From Bacteroidota bacterium (GTDB lineage Bacteria; Bacteroidota; Bacteroidia; Bacteroidales; WCHB1-69): DNA of 64,000 nucleotides. Position numbers and translations under genes: made by a program. Position 1 is the first letter of the stretch. The number at the start of each line of letters is the position of its first letter. Shown here piece after piece: positions 36,472 through 45,389 of the stretch. The stretch covers positions 1-64,000 of the forward strand of contig JAGDMF010000001.1 of the NCBI GenBank assembly GCA_017860455.1, read 5' to 3'. The notes under the pieces were generated by a model. The model did no database searches and was not told the DNA's origin. It was given only the letters and a program-made list of their open reading frames with translations.

Positions 36472-37203
36472 TTATAAACCAATTCCAACGATCAACTCCA
36501 CACCTTGAGTTATGGCGCTCTCTTTTAATCCACTTACGGAATTAAAGCTATCTAATCTGAAATAATTGGTAAAAGTAAAAACATAGTTAGCATAAGCATA
36601 CGCTCTTAAATTTGATTTGATTCTGTATTCGTATCCAATACCTGCATATATAGATTCCTTAAACATAGCACTATATACATTATCTTTTCGGGTAGTGGTT
36701 ACAGAATATTGATCTGAAGATAAGGTATTGATTTTAAAACTATCATAGGTTTTGCCGGAAATAAAGAAAGAGTGGTACAATCCTAAATTTAAACCAACAA
36801 CACTTTTTCCGAAAGTGTTTGTTTTCAATTTAATACCGGTAGGTATGGTGAGATAAAAAGCAGAATAATTTCTGGTAGTAATCACAGTATCCACATAATT
36901 TTGAAATGGATATTGTTCAGGGAAAGTAAGCAGTGTATTATCAAATTTCATGTGAACACCGGTAGAAAAATAGTAATTTTCTTCATCAGTCAGATTGATA
37001 TCGACAGGAATACCTACTCTGGCGCCTAAAGATGGCGAAACCAATGCATAATTGACGGTTGAAGGTTGAACCCAGTCTAATGTGGGTCCAGCGAAAACTG
37101 AAACCAGAACTTTGTAAGGTTTTGCAGGTGGAACGTAATTGTTTTGTGCGAAAGAGCAACAGGTTACAATCAATAATGTGGCAACGAGAACACTTTTTTT
37201 CAT
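36472..37203 (-). CDS. Outer-membrane beta-barrel protein
   Basis: 243 residues. A signal peptide (MKKSVLVATLLIVTCCSFAQ) is followed by alternating amphipathic strands (YYFSTGVHMKF, FYLTIPTGIKL, YAGIGYEYRIKSNLRAYAYA) and a last strand QGVELIVGIGL, the look of a porin-like or OmpW/PorT-like 8-10-strand barrel. A CC pair near the signal cleavage site (TCCSFA) could also suggest a lipobox but is weak. No function can be assigned. It is 18 bases after ruvB. Confidence 0.7.
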   Translation of the reverse strand: MKKSVLVATLLIVTCCSFAQNNYVPPAKPYKVLVSVFAGPTLDWVQPSTVNYALVSPSLGARVGIPVDINLTDEENYYFSTGVHMKFDNTLLTFPEQYPFQNYVDTVITTRNYSAFYLTIPTGIKLKTNTFGKSVVGLNLGLYHSFFISGKTYDSFKINTLSSDQYSVTTTRKDNVYSAMFKESIYAGIGYEYRIKSNLRAYAYANYVFTFTNYFRLDSFNSVSGLKESAITQGVELIVGIGL

Positions 37204-37221
37204 GGTTATAAATTTAGATTT

Positions 37222-38247
37222 CTAAAATAGGGTTAAAGTATCAGGATATTTCAATTTTCCTAAATGCACATAAGCTGCTTCTGTTACTTCCCTTCCACGT
37301 GGAGTTCTCATCAGATATCCTTCCTGAATCAGGAATGGTTCATACACCTCCTCAATGGTACCGGCATCTTCTCCTACGGCTGTAGCAATGGTTGTTAAAC
37401 CTACAGGACCTCCTTTAAATTTTTCGATGATGGTGGTTAAAATTCTATTATCCATTTCATCGAGGCCATGTTGATCCACATTTAATGCTGCCAAAGCTAT
37501 TTGAGTAATCTCATACGTAATGGTTCCATCTCCTTTAATTTGAGCAAAATCTCTTACTCTTCGTAGTAAAAGATTTGCAATACGGGGTGTACCGCGACTA
37601 CGACGTGCTATCTCAAAAGCAGCATCCTCATTGATCTCAATTTTTAAGATTCCGGCTGCTCTTTTGATAATTTTGGATAACGTTTGTGCATCATAATATT
37701 GCAATCTCAAATTGATTCCGAAACGGGATCTTAAGGGAGCAGTCAATAGTCCGGAACGTGTTGTTGCTCCTACCAAAGTAAAAGGATTGAGCGAGATTTG
37801 CACACTTCTGGCGTTAGGACCTGAATCGATCATGATGTCAATCTTATAATCCTCCATAGCAGAATACAAATACTCTTCCACAACGGGAGACAAACGATGG
37901 ATCTCATCAATAAACAATACATCATTGGCCTCTAAGTTAGTCAATAAACCGGCTAATTCACCCGGTTTATCGATCACAGGGCCTGAAGTAACTTTCAGGT
38001 TAACACCCATCTCATTGGCAATAATATGAGAAAGTGTTGTTTTTCCAAGTCCGGGAGGGCCATGTAACAAAACATGATCCAATGCTTCTCCTCTACCTCG
38101 GGCAGCCTGAACAAAAATCACAATATTTTCGATAACTTTTTCCTGACCGGAAAAACTGGAAAAGTCTGAAGGTCTAATTGCTTTTTCAAACTCTTTTTCA
38201 GCTGCTGAAAGTCTGGAGGAAGAAGGATCTACATTATTATTCCGCAT
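37222..38247 (-). CDS. ruvB: Holliday junction branch migration ATPase RuvB
   Basis: 341 residues, full length. Walker [13 protein letters not shown] near 65, Walker [13 protein letters not shown] near 112, sensor 1 [20 protein letters not shown] near 165 and a C-terminal winged helix ending [17 protein letters not shown]. Hexamers of RuvB drive branch migration at RuvA-bound junctions. The gene starts two bases after the TPR lipoprotein stop, and recA is 50 bases further up, so the recombination genes may share one transcript. Confidence 0.96.
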   Translation of the reverse strand: MRNNNVDPSSSRLSAAEKEFEKAIRPSDFSSFSGQEKVIENIVIFVQAARGRGEALDHVLLHGPPGLGKTTLSHIIANEMGVNLKVTSGPVIDKPGELAGLLTNLEANDVLFIDEIHRLSPVVEEYLYSAMEDYKIDIMIDSGPNARSVQISLNPFTLVGATTRSGLLTAPLRSRFGINLRLQYYDAQTLSKIIKRAAGILKIEINEDAAFEIARRSRGTPRIANLLLRRVRDFAQIKGDGTITYEITQIALAALNVDQHGLDEMDNRILTTIIEKFKGGPVGLTTIATAVGEDAGTIEEVYEPFLIQEGYLMRTPRGREVTEAAYVHLGKLKYPDTLTLF

Positions 38248-38249
38248 AT

Positions 38250-39254
38250 CTATTTTTTGATTTTATCCAATCTGTTGAGTCCTAAAATAGCAGGTTCAAA
38301 ATTGGGGTCTATCTGTTTACAATATAAAAAATCCTGACGCGCATGATCATACTCTTTTTTTAACTCAAAAGCCACGCCTCTGTTACAAATAGCATTCACA
38401 AAAGTGGAATCGATATCGATTGCTTTGGTAAAATAGGCAATTGCATCATCATATTTATCAAAATAGAAAAGATTGATGTACCCAATATTATTGAAAGCAT
38501 GAATATTACGGGGATCAATAGTAAGCAAAGTATTGTACTGTTGTATGGCTGCATCCAGCTCTTCCATATCCTGATAAAATTTAGCCAGATTATAATTGAT
38601 CTCTTTATCTTTAGGATCGATTTGCAATGCATTTTGATAGTATTGGGCTGCCAATGGATTTTTGCGTTGTTGGTAAAAATAGCCCAATTCAAGATACGCC
38701 TTTTTCTCTTTAGGATTTTGGTCAATTACGAGTTGTAGCATTCTCAACATTCCGACAGTATCGTTGGCTTCTTTAAGTAAGAATGCCCGAATCAGGTGTG
38801 CTGTAGGGTTAAAACTTTTTAATTTTAATGCGTCATCCAATGTAGTATTACATTCTGTAGCCATTCCCAAATGGAAGTAAAGTTCGGCTAATTTCAAACG
38901 GGCATCATTATTTTTAGGATCGATCTGAATCGCTTTTTGAAGCGTTTCCTCTGCTAAATCTGTTTCCTTTTTAGCAAAGTAAAAATCGGACATTAAAATC
39001 TGATAGGTTGCATTTTTAGAATCTAATTTGATTGCAGTGGTTGCATCTTCAAACCCTTTATCAATAAAACCGTTTTGATAATAATATTGGGCTCTTTTGT
39101 AGTATAATTCAGCATTTTTGGGATCTTTATCAATTTGAAGACAAAGTTCAGCTAAGGGTTTCGGTAAATCTTTATATTTATCTTTATTATCTTTACATGA
39201 GAGCACCATTAGACTTAATGCAAAAGACAAAATCAAAATTTTAGTAAATTTCAT
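38250..39254 (-). CDS. TPR-repeat lipoprotein
   Basis: 334 residues. The signal ends in a lipobox (LMVLSC, Cys near 20). At least seven TPR repeats follow, with the usual pattern of [35 protein letters not shown] and [19 protein letters not shown]. It is probably anchored in the outer or inner membrane facing the periplasm and serves as a scaffold. It is packed tightly between recA and ruvB, but nothing in it suggests a role in recombination. Confidence 0.8.
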   Translation of the reverse strand: MKFTKILILSFALSLMVLSCKDNKDKYKDLPKPLAELCLQIDKDPKNAELYYKRAQYYYQNGFIDKGFEDATTAIKLDSKNATYQILMSDFYFAKKETDLAEETLQKAIQIDPKNNDARLKLAELYFHLGMATECNTTLDDALKLKSFNPTAHLIRAFLLKEANDTVGMLRMLQLVIDQNPKEKKAYLELGYFYQQRKNPLAAQYYQNALQIDPKDKEINYNLAKFYQDMEELDAAIQQYNTLLTIDPRNIHAFNNIGYINLFYFDKYDDAIAYFTKAIDIDSTFVNAICNRGVAFELKKEYDHARQDFLYCKQIDPNFEPAILGLNRLDKIKK

Positions 39255-39307
39255 TCGATTATTATTTGAATAATTATTAGTGAGTTAAAGTAAAAGTGTT
39301 CGTTTTA

Positions 39308-40303
39308 CTATAGCACTTCATATAATTTTTGTTCCAATTCTTCCAAAAGTTCAGGGTTATCTTGAAGCACCATTTTCACAGCATCTCTACCCTGTCCCAA
39401 TTTACTATCTTGGTAAGAGAACCAGGAACCTGCTTTTTTGATGATCCCTTTTTCAACACCTAAATCTATAATTTCACCTGTTTTAGAGATTCCTTCTCCA
39501 AAAATAACATCAAATTCAGCGAAACGGAAAGGTGGAGCCACTTTATTTTTCACCACTTTCACTTTCACGCGGTTACCGGAAGCCAGATCTCCATCTTTCA
39601 ACTGTGATGTTCTGCGGATATCCAATCTAACGGAAGCGTAGAATTTTAGTGCATTACCACCGGTAGTAGTTTCAGGATTTCCAAACATCACCCCGATTTT
39701 ATCTCTCAACTGATTGATAAAAATGCAGCAACATCCTGTTTTGCTGATTGTTGCAGTTAATTTACGAAGAGCTTGTGACATCAGACGAGCTTGAAGACCC
39801 ATTTTAGAATCACCCATATCGCCATCGATTTCACTTTTTGGGGTAAGGGCAGCAACGGAGTCGATAACTATAATGTCGATAGCACCGGAACGGATCAGAT
39901 TGTCGGTGATTTCCAATGCTTGTTCACCGTTGTCAGGTTGAGAAACTAAAAGTTCTCCAATATTAACACCCAATTTTTCAGCATAGAAGCGGTCGAAAGC
40001 GTGTTCAGCATCAATAAAGGCAGCGATTCCCCCTTTTTTCTGAGCTTCTGCGATTGCGTGGATCGCTAAGGTAGTTTTTCCTGAAGATTCAGGTCCAAAG
40101 ATTTCAATCACTCTTCCTTTTGGTAATCCGCCAACGCCTAGGGCTGCATTTAAGCCAATAGATCCGGTGGAGATCACTTCAATATTATCGATAGGTTTTT
40201 CACCTAATTTCATTACAGCACCTTTGCCGTAAGTTTTTTCGAGTTTTTCCAAAGTTAAACTGAGTACTTTGAGTTTTTCGGCATTCATTTTGTCGTTTTC
40301 CAT
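39308..40303 (-). CDS. recA: Recombinase RecA
   Basis: 331 residues. Walker [15 protein letters not shown] near 70, [17 protein letters not shown] near 143, the L1/L2 DNA loops ([27 protein letters not shown]) near 200 and C-terminal [15 protein letters not shown]. It forms filaments on single-stranded DNA for strand exchange and SOS-type signalling. The acidic C-terminal tail of E. coli RecA is short here. No recX follows. A start six codons later (MNAEKLK) is also possible. Confidence 0.97.
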   Translation of the reverse strand: MENDKMNAEKLKVLSLTLEKLEKTYGKGAVMKLGEKPIDNIEVISTGSIGLNAALGVGGLPKGRVIEIFGPESSGKTTLAIHAIAEAQKKGGIAAFIDAEHAFDRFYAEKLGVNIGELLVSQPDNGEQALEITDNLIRSGAIDIIVIDSVAALTPKSEIDGDMGDSKMGLQARLMSQALRKLTATISKTGCCCIFINQLRDKIGVMFGNPETTTGGNALKFYASVRLDIRRTSQLKDGDLASGNRVKVKVVKNKVAPPFRFAEFDVIFGEGISKTGEIIDLGVEKGIIKKAGSWFSYQDSKLGQGRDAVKMVLQDNPELLEELEQKLYEVL

Positions 40304-40329
40304 AATTAGATTTTTAAGTTAAACTTCTG

Positions 40330-40337
40330 CAAAAATA
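40330..40337 (-). promoter_or_regulatory. -7 promoter box TATTTTTG for recA
   Basis: TATTTTTG on the minus strand lies 26 bases before the recA ATG. No LexA-type palindrome was recognised nearby. Confidence 0.4.
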
Positions 40338-40387
40338 CAAATTATTTAATCATGTTTAACCATCTGAATTATGTTTTTTTTAAACTA

Positions 40388-41023
40388 TTAAATCGTGAAT
40401 CCCATTTTAAAAATTCCTTGTGGACCAATCCCTATTTCCATGAAAAACGGAATCTTACCTTTAAATGAAAATCCTATTAAGCCCAATTGAAAATCAAAAT
40501 ATCCTACATTTTTTGGAACGAAATAGGTGTTATAGGCTCTTTTTCCATAAGTAAAACCAATCCCAAACAGAGAATACAGATTGAATTTGGAATTATTGAT
40601 ATAACTAAATTTATTGTTCAGAAAAATGGAAAAAATATGAGTGTCAATATTGAAAAATATGGGATTGCTATAATCGTAGTCATGGTAGGCATACCAAACT
40701 TCTCTATTTCTTGAAAATGAGTAAGATAAAGATAATCCTAATGAATATACTTTAGTAAATCTTCTGCAATATTCTATGTTAAAACTTCCTATTTTAGATA
40801 ATTCTTCCTTCTCATTTTGATAAGAAAATAAATGAATCCCATCTGCAAATATATCCAAGGGAGGAATAGATTCTATCGTTGAAAAAAGTCCAAAAGAGAA
40901 ATTAAATTCATTTTTTTTCAATTTTGATTTCTGTTGAGGTTGAGCATCTTGAGAAAAAACGGAACCTATAATGGTTCCCATTACAACCAATAAAATGGTT
41001 ATTTTAAATACTTTTGTTTTCAT
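40388..41023 (-). CDS. Putative outer-membrane beta-barrel protein
   Basis: 211 residues. Signal peptide 1-25 (ending IIGSVFSQ), then beta strands rich in aromatic residues (FNFSFGLFSTI, YSLGLSLSYSFSR, NLYSLFGIGFTYG, PFFMEIGIGPQGIFKMGFTI). The C terminus ends on a strand, as in barrel proteins. No known family was recognised. It has its own TATCTTTG box and stands alone between recA and the plus-strand accessory genes. Confidence 0.65.
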   Translation of the reverse strand: MKTKVFKITILLVVMGTIIGSVFSQDAQPQQKSKLKKNEFNFSFGLFSTIESIPPLDIFADGIHLFSYQNEKEELSKIGSFNIEYCRRFTKVYSLGLSLSYSFSRNREVWYAYHDYDYSNPIFFNIDTHIFSIFLNNKFSYINNSKFNLYSLFGIGFTYGKRAYNTYFVPKNVGYFDFQLGLIGFSFKGKIPFFMEIGIGPQGIFKMGFTI

Positions 41024-41069
41024 AGTTCTCTATTTAAATAATTTAACTTTTATTAACAAAATGATAGTG

Positions 41070-41077
41070 CAAAGATA
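41070..41077 (-). promoter_or_regulatory. -7 promoter box TATCTTTG
   Basis: TATCTTTG on the minus strand lies 46 bases before the ATG of the barrel protein gene. Confidence 0.4.
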
Positions 41078-41083
41078 TAATAA

Positions 41084-41226
41084 AATTTGGGTTTTGGATT
41101 TCATTTTTTTTAAATAACACAGAGTACCACAATGTTAAAATGAGTTCCACAGTGTTTTAAATTTTTAAAATTTCGACACATTAACACTGTGAGACACCGT
41201 AAAACACTGTGAAACACTGTGAACTT
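41084..41226. repeat. ACACTGTG element, copy 2
   Basis: The block runs GGGTTTTGG, then AAATAACACAGAGT, CCACAGTGTTTT, TTAACACTGTGAGACACC and AAACACTGTGAAACACTGTG. The order of words is the same as at 33969-34127, 7 kb away, although the spacers differ. It fills the left half of the 41024-41400 spacer. Confidence 0.75.
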
Positions 41227-41272
41227 TTCAAGAAATAATTCGTGAAATCGTGGCTTATGAATAAAAAATATT

Positions 41273-41280
41273 TACATTTG
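41273..41280 (+). promoter_or_regulatory. -7 promoter box TACATTTG
   Basis: TACATTTG lies about 120 bases before the isochorismatase-like gene and about 35 before a 24-codon reading frame (41316-41390). Confidence 0.4.
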
Positions 41281-41315
41281 CACTTCAATAAAATGGTAAC
41301 TATACAATAATCATA

Positions 41316-41390
41316 ATGACCAGCAACAATCACTTTACTGTATCAAAAGCTACCCATACAATTCACCCTTCTTATTTTAAAAACAATTAA
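41316..41390 (+). CDS. Possible 24-residue peptide or gene remnant
   Basis: An ATG-started frame of 24 codons (MTSNNHFTVSKATHTIHPSY then four residues) lies between a TACATTTG box and the isochorismatase-like gene, ending 10 bases before its ATG. It could be a leader peptide, the broken start of another enzyme, or chance. Nothing supports translation beyond its position. Confidence 0.2.
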   Translation: MTSNNHFTVSKATHTIHPSYFKNN

Positions 41391-41400
41391 AAAAAATCCT

Positions 41401-41898
41401 ATGCAAAAAAAAGCTTTAGTAGTAATCGACATTCAAAATGATATTACAAAAAATTATAAAGAAATCATCGGCAATGTTAATCGGGCAATCGATTGGGCTG
41501 TAGAAAATAAGATTCATGTCGTTTACATCAGACATTATAACTTGTCTGAAGGCACAAGGACTTTCAAACCGAATACTCGTGGTTCTGAATTGGTGTCAGA
41601 TATGAAAATGGTATCCGGAAACATTTTTGAAAAATCAAAAGGCAACGCATTGACCAGTGAAACTTTTGCTGAATTTATCAAGAAAAATGAAATAAATGAA
41701 TTTTATATAACCGGAGCAGATGCCATAGCTTGTGTAAAATCTACCGTTTTCAATATGTGTAAGGAAAAATATAAAGTTACTGTCTTATCAGATTGTATCA
41801 CCAGTTATGATAAAAGGAAAATCGACGAAATGCTCCAATATTACGAAAAAAATGGCAGTATAATCTTGAAATTGAATGACTTATTGGAAGCTAAATAA
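41401..41898 (+). CDS. Isochorismatase-family cysteine hydrolase
   Basis: 165 residues. The catalytic triad of the family is visible: Asp in VVIDIQNDI near 10, Lys in FEKSKGNAL near 81, Cys in ITGADAIACVKSTVFNMC near 119. Members hydrolyse nicotinamide, isochorismate, N-carbamoyl or related amides; the substrate cannot be told here. It is the first gene of the plus-strand accessory region and has no obvious pathway partner nearby. Confidence 0.85.
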   Translation: MQKKALVVIDIQNDITKNYKEIIGNVNRAIDWAVENKIHVVYIRHYNLSEGTRTFKPNTRGSELVSDMKMVSGNIFEKSKGNALTSETFAEFIKKNEINEFYITGADAIACVKSTVFNMCKEKYKVTVLSDCITSYDKRKIDEMLQYYEKNGSIILKLNDLLEAK

Positions 41899-41972
41899 AA
41901 AACCAGACGATTTAAAAACGAAGACACCATTGTGCGTGATGAAAAATTCTTAAATATTTAAAGTAAAATTAT

Positions 41973-42269
41973 ATGATTAAAAAAAGAAATATAATTGCTT
42001 TTATTGGATTCATTGCAATTCATGTATTATCCTATTTTGCAGTATTGCCAATAGCTCAAAAAATAGCTAATCATCATAAAGACAATATTGAATTTTTAAT
42101 TGTATATGTGGGTTTGATTATAATAGTTCCTTTTATTTTTTATAGACAATACAAAAAGGACCATGATAAAATATTTTTAATTTTGATATATGCAATCATG
42201 TTATCGTTGATAGCCTGGTGCATAAAAATCCAAATGCTTGAGTGCTTTATATGTTCAATGGCAGGTTAA
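41973..42269 (+). CDS. Small membrane protein, unknown
   Basis: 98 residues with three hydrophobic segments (about 7-28, 42-58, 68-86), basic loops (FYRQYKKDHDKI) and a Cys-containing end (MLECFICSMAG). No family recognised. It lies 74 bases after the isochorismatase-like gene in the same direction. Confidence 0.55.
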   Translation: MIKKRNIIAFIGFIAIHVLSYFAVLPIAQKIANHHKDNIEFLIVYVGLIIIVPFIFYRQYKKDHDKIFLILIYAIMLSLIAWCIKIQMLECFICSMAG

Positions 42270-42419
42270 TAAAACGATAAAAAAAGCGAATAATGAATTG
42301 CTCTCATATTGAACACCTAAGAGAAACTCATTATTAATTTAAAAATTTAAAAAAAGGCACTTTCCCAGACAACCTTTTCGTAATTTGGTGTTTATATATA
42401 AAATATTGAAATAAGAAAT

Positions 42420-43355
42420 ATGAATAAAATTAAATTATTGTTTTCAGTGATCATCTTTGCGATTAGTTTGCAGGTAAATTCTCAATCATTTTCTTTTGAC
42501 TTTACATCCGGAGATGAAGGCTGGTCCGGAGATTTTGCTGACTATCCTTTGACTGATTCGATTTTATGTGAGCTTGAATTTAATAGAACAACCTTGCCTT
42601 CTCCTCTTAATACAGAGAAATTTGCATTAAAAATATCCGGTAAAAATTATCCTGATGACTTATTTATGTTTATTAAACGAAAAATTTCCGGATTGTCACC
42701 AAGTACAACGTATCAATTATTGATCAGTGTAGAATTTGCATCAATTGCACCCACCAACATTGCAGGAGTGGGAGGTCAGCCTGGTGAAGGTGTGATTGTG
42801 AAAACCGGCGCTTCCATTTTGGAACCTCAGAAAATAGTCTCAGGAAGCTATTATAGAATGAATATTGATAAAGGACAGCAAACAACTCCGGGAGTTGATA
42901 TGGATACCATTGGACATGTTGGTGTTTCTGATACTACAACTGTTTTCACACTGATTAACAGAAATAATGCAACCCATTTATTTACCGTAACTACAGATGA
43001 AAATGGAGAAGTCTGGGTTTGTATTGGAAGTGACTCCGGATATGAAAGTACAACAACACTATTTTATAATCAAATTAATCTTACCTTTTCAGAAGTAGTT
43101 GGATTGAGTGATTATAATGGATCGCAAAATATAATCGTCTATCCAAATCCAACAAATGATTGGGTTTTTGTAAAAACGAATCCAATTTTGGTAGGAGAAT
43201 CATACCTCATTGCAAATCAATTGGGAGAATCGATCATTTCAGGTCATTTGCAATCAGAGATTTCAGGGATAAACTTGAATGGATTACCTTCTGGAGCCTA
43301 TTTTTTAATAATTGGAAATCAGGAGAAACGTACTTTCAAAGTAATCAAGAAGTAA
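42420..43355 (+). CDS. Secreted protein with T9SS type A sorting signal
   Basis: 311 residues. Signal peptide 1-21 (ending QVNSQ), a beta-sandwich-like body with FDFTSGDEGWSGDFADYP near the front that resembles a jelly-roll carbohydrate-binding module, and a C-terminal type A sorting domain (VYPNPTNDWVFV, LPSGAYFLIIG, KRTFKVIKK). It is probably exported by T9SS. No catalytic motif was found. Confidence 0.82.
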   Translation: MNKIKLLFSVIIFAISLQVNSQSFSFDFTSGDEGWSGDFADYPLTDSILCELEFNRTTLPSPLNTEKFALKISGKNYPDDLFMFIKRKISGLSPSTTYQLLISVEFASIAPTNIAGVGGQPGEGVIVKTGASILEPQKIVSGSYYRMNIDKGQQTTPGVDMDTIGHVGVSDTTTVFTLINRNNATHLFTVTTDENGEVWVCIGSDSGYESTTTLFYNQINLTFSEVVGLSDYNGSQNIIVYPNPTNDWVFVKTNPILVGESYLIANQLGESIISGHLQSEISGINLNGLPSGAYFLIIGNQEKRTFKVIKK

Positions 43356-43401
43356 GAAAACTTATCATTGACAATCCCAATAGACAAAGCTAAAATCCCG
43401 A

Positions 43402-44079
43402 TTATTTAAACATATTGTCCAAATAGTTTAAACTGGGGCTTACATCAAAATAGATCCCTTTGATATTGTCTTTATTTTTAGCAACTTCCATATAATCACA
43501 GGTTCCAACTAAACTTTGGCCTTTTACTTTATAGCCTAAAATGTTCAATAGAACATATTCATGATCAACATAAATGACATAATAGGGATCTTTCTGACTT
43601 TCACCTGTCCCTGAACTCAAAATTGCATCAATAATCATTTTAAATTTTGACATGGTTAGATCCACCATAGAAAAATCTTGCAGAAAATCGTGACAATAAA
43701 GCACATAATTTAAAGTGGTTAAATCTAAAGGGTTTACTTTTAAAACAGAATCGCTAAAAACCAAAATTTGTTCATAGTCTGAAATATCAAGCTCCTCTTT
43801 TTTCAGAATAACTCTGATGCTGTCAGAATAATCAGAACCTCCGTAAGGTGAATATTGATTCTGATAGATAAAACCATAATAAAAACATCTTTTTTGTTCT
43901 ATGGTCATGGTTGTATCTCCGGCATTAAATCTTTCCATTAAGGTAGGATAAAAAAATTCACTACCCTCTTTAGCAATTTTTTTTTCGATTTTTTTATAAT
44001 TGGGTTTCTCAACCTTCGTTTTTTGTGCATATCCGACCATTAAGGATAAGCAAAAGAATAATAAAATTATTTTTTTCAT
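43402..44079 (-). CDS. DUF4919-like secreted protein
   Basis: 225 residues with a signal peptide (to about 18, VGYAQ). The body has the features I associate with DUF4919: YPTLMERFNAGDTTMT near 43, FYYGFIYQNQYSPYGG near 68, a helical middle resembling TPRs, and a C-terminal Cys near 195 (LVGTCDYMEV). Function unknown. It follows the SIMPL gene by 19 bases and is probably co-transcribed with it. Confidence 0.65.
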   Translation of the reverse strand: MKKIILLFFCLSLMVGYAQKTKVEKPNYKKIEKKIAKEGSEFFYPTLMERFNAGDTTMTIEQKRCFYYGFIYQNQYSPYGGSDYSDSIRVILKKEELDISDYEQILVFSDSVLKVNPLDLTTLNYVLYCHDFLQDFSMVDLTMSKFKMIIDAILSSGTGESQKDPYYVIYVDHEYVLLNILGYKVKGQSLVGTCDYMEVAKNKDNIKGIYFDVSPSLNYLDNMFK

Positions 44080-44098
44080 TGTAGATGGTTTATGATAT

Positions 44099-44812
44099 TT
44101 ATTTTATTTCAAATTTCACATATATGGAAATATTGATTTTTATAGGTTCAAATTCGATAGCTTGGTCATAATTTGATTGAGCATTACTATAAAAGCTATA
44201 TTCTGTTGATCTAACTTGAACTCCATCAACACTATACGTACTATAATAAGGGTAAGGGGTTTCAGTTACAATGAGCACTTTCCCTAATGAATTCCCCAAT
44301 GGAGCCAGCAATTTTTCTGCTTTATCTTTAGCATTTAATATCGCTTCTGTTCTCATATCCTCTTTGAGTTGTTCCAATTTTGAATAGCTTGTTTTCACAA
44401 TATCAATACCATACACTTTCAAATCTTTAATCCCTTCCAGTAAAACCTTAACTTCTTCTGCAGTTGAAAGTTTAATAATGTATGTATTGATTGCAACGGC
44501 ATTATCAGATTTCCATAAAATTTTGGTATAGGATGTATTCGCATCTTTTAAATGGATATTTTTAATATCGTATCCCATCGTTTTTAGAACATTCATCATA
44601 GTCTCCTCTTGTTCTTTAATCGTAACTTTAGCTCTTCCCTCATAATATTCTTTCAGGATCACCCTCACATAGATCTCATCAGGCGTAACCTCTTTTTCAA
44701 CAGTTCCGGTAACTTCAATATACCGTTGTTCAGGTTGATTGGCTTGTTGACTAAAAACAGAAGTTAAGGAAACTAATAATCCCAAAACAAAAATAAATCT
44801 AACATTTCTCAT
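44099..44812 (-). CDS. SIMPL (DUF541) domain periplasmic protein
   Basis: 237 residues from the ATG at 44812. A TATATTTG box at 44839-44846 rules against a longer reading from 44896. Signal peptide 1-22 (LTSVFSQ), then RYIEVTGTVEKEVTPDEIYV near 30, the opening strand of SIMPL/BP26 proteins, and AILNAKDKAEKLLAPLGNSL near 155. Known relatives form channel-like oligomers or take part in stress resistance; the role here is unknown. First gene of a pair with the DUF4919-like gene. Confidence 0.82.
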   Translation of the reverse strand: MRNVRFIFVLGLLVSLTSVFSQQANQPEQRYIEVTGTVEKEVTPDEIYVRVILKEYYEGRAKVTIKEQEETMMNVLKTMGYDIKNIHLKDANTSYTKILWKSDNAVAINTYIIKLSTAEEVKVLLEGIKDLKVYGIDIVKTSYSKLEQLKEDMRTEAILNAKDKAEKLLAPLGNSLGKVLIVTETPYPYYSTYSVDGVQVRSTEYSFYSNAQSNYDQAIEFEPIKINISIYVKFEIK

Positions 44813-44838
44813 AGCAGGTTTTTTTATAATTAACGGTG

Positions 44839-44846
44839 CAAATATA
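44839..44846 (-). promoter_or_regulatory. -7 promoter box TATATTTG, SIMPL gene
   Basis: TATATTTG on the minus strand, 26 bases before the ATG at 44812. It decides the start codon. Confidence 0.5.
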
Positions 44847-44856
44847 AATAAAATAA

Positions 44857-44922
44857 GACTACAGACGGTAGTCAGCAGACCTTTCAGAATGCTCAAATGC
44901 TCGGATTGCTCGATTGCTCAAT
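44857..44922. repeat. CAGAC-type and AATGCTC-type word arrays
   Basis: ACTACAGACGGTAGTCAGCA (44858 on) is followed by GAATGCTCAAATGCTCGG and ATTGCTCGATTGCTCAA. The first belongs with the CTGCAGACTGC words at 45155-45189. The second is the reverse strand of the GAGCATTCGAGCATTC array at 49851-49879. Confidence 0.7.
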
Positions 44923-44980
44923 TTTTCATTTTTCATTTTTCATTTTTCATTTTTCATTTTTCATTTTTCATTTTTCATTT
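44922..44980. repeat. TTTTTCA tandem repeat
   Basis: About eight copies of the 7-mer ATTTTTC in a row, one shortened to six bases. Confidence 0.9.
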
Positions 44981-44983
44981 ATA

Positions 44984-45014
44984 ATTATCACATTATCTCA
45001 TTAGCTTATTAATC
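44984..45014. repeat. TTAGCTTATTAA word array
   Basis: ATCACATTATCTCATTAGCT then TATTAATC; same word family as 462-513 and 2174-2219. Confidence 0.6.
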
Positions 45015-45051
45015 ACGGCGCTCGTTCCGATTCGCACCGCCTTCGGCGCCC

Positions 45052-45103
45052 TCCAAATCCCTAACGAAACAAAAAACTTCGTTTTTTGTTTCGGATTGGA
45101 GAC
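45052..45103. repeat. Long hairpin in the 44813-45389 spacer
   Basis: CGAAACAAAAAAC (45065-45077) pairs perfectly with GTTTTTTGTTTCG (45081-45093) across a 3-base loop, extended imperfectly by TCCAAATCC and GGATTGGA. It sits next to a short GC-rich stretch (45013-45050). It could be a terminator or the end of an inserted element. Confidence 0.6.
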
Positions 45104-45189
45104 AAGAGACTGGTGACAGGAGTAGTTCAACGTTAAACGTTCGACGTTCTTAAGAAGTCTGCAGTCCGCCGTCTGCAGACTGCCGACTT
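45097..45189. repeat. Three adjacent word arrays (GAGACAAG, ACGTT, CTGCAGAC)
   Basis: GGAGACAAGAGACTGGTGAC (45097 on) is followed by TTCAACGTTAAACGTTCGAC (45126 on), whose 19-mer ACGTTAAACGTTCGACGTT is identical to 8640-8658. Last comes AGTCTGCAG with its exact complement CTGCAGACT (45156-45164, 45173-45181). No gene is visible in this part of the spacer. Confidence 0.75.
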
Positions 45190-45226
45190 TTCCCCTTTTT
45201 AATCTTGATTATTCAAATTCTTTTTT

Positions 45227-45234
45227 TACATTTG
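45227..45234 (+). promoter_or_regulatory. -7 promoter box TACATTTG
   Basis: TACATTTG lies 155 bases before the acetyltransferase ATG, giving an unusually long leader. Confidence 0.35.
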
Positions 45235-45389
45235 CAAAAAAATAATATACTCTCAAAAAACTTCCAAAAGGTGCACAATACTTCCAAAATTAGATGAATC
45301 TATACTCCTTTTATGGTTTTGAAGTGTACATATTAATGAGTTATGGGCAATTTGTAACTAACAAATAAAGCAATATAAAGGAAATCAAA

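Noticed and set aside
40304-40387. LexA box ahead of recA
   Set aside because: No palindromic SOS-like motif was found in the spacer.
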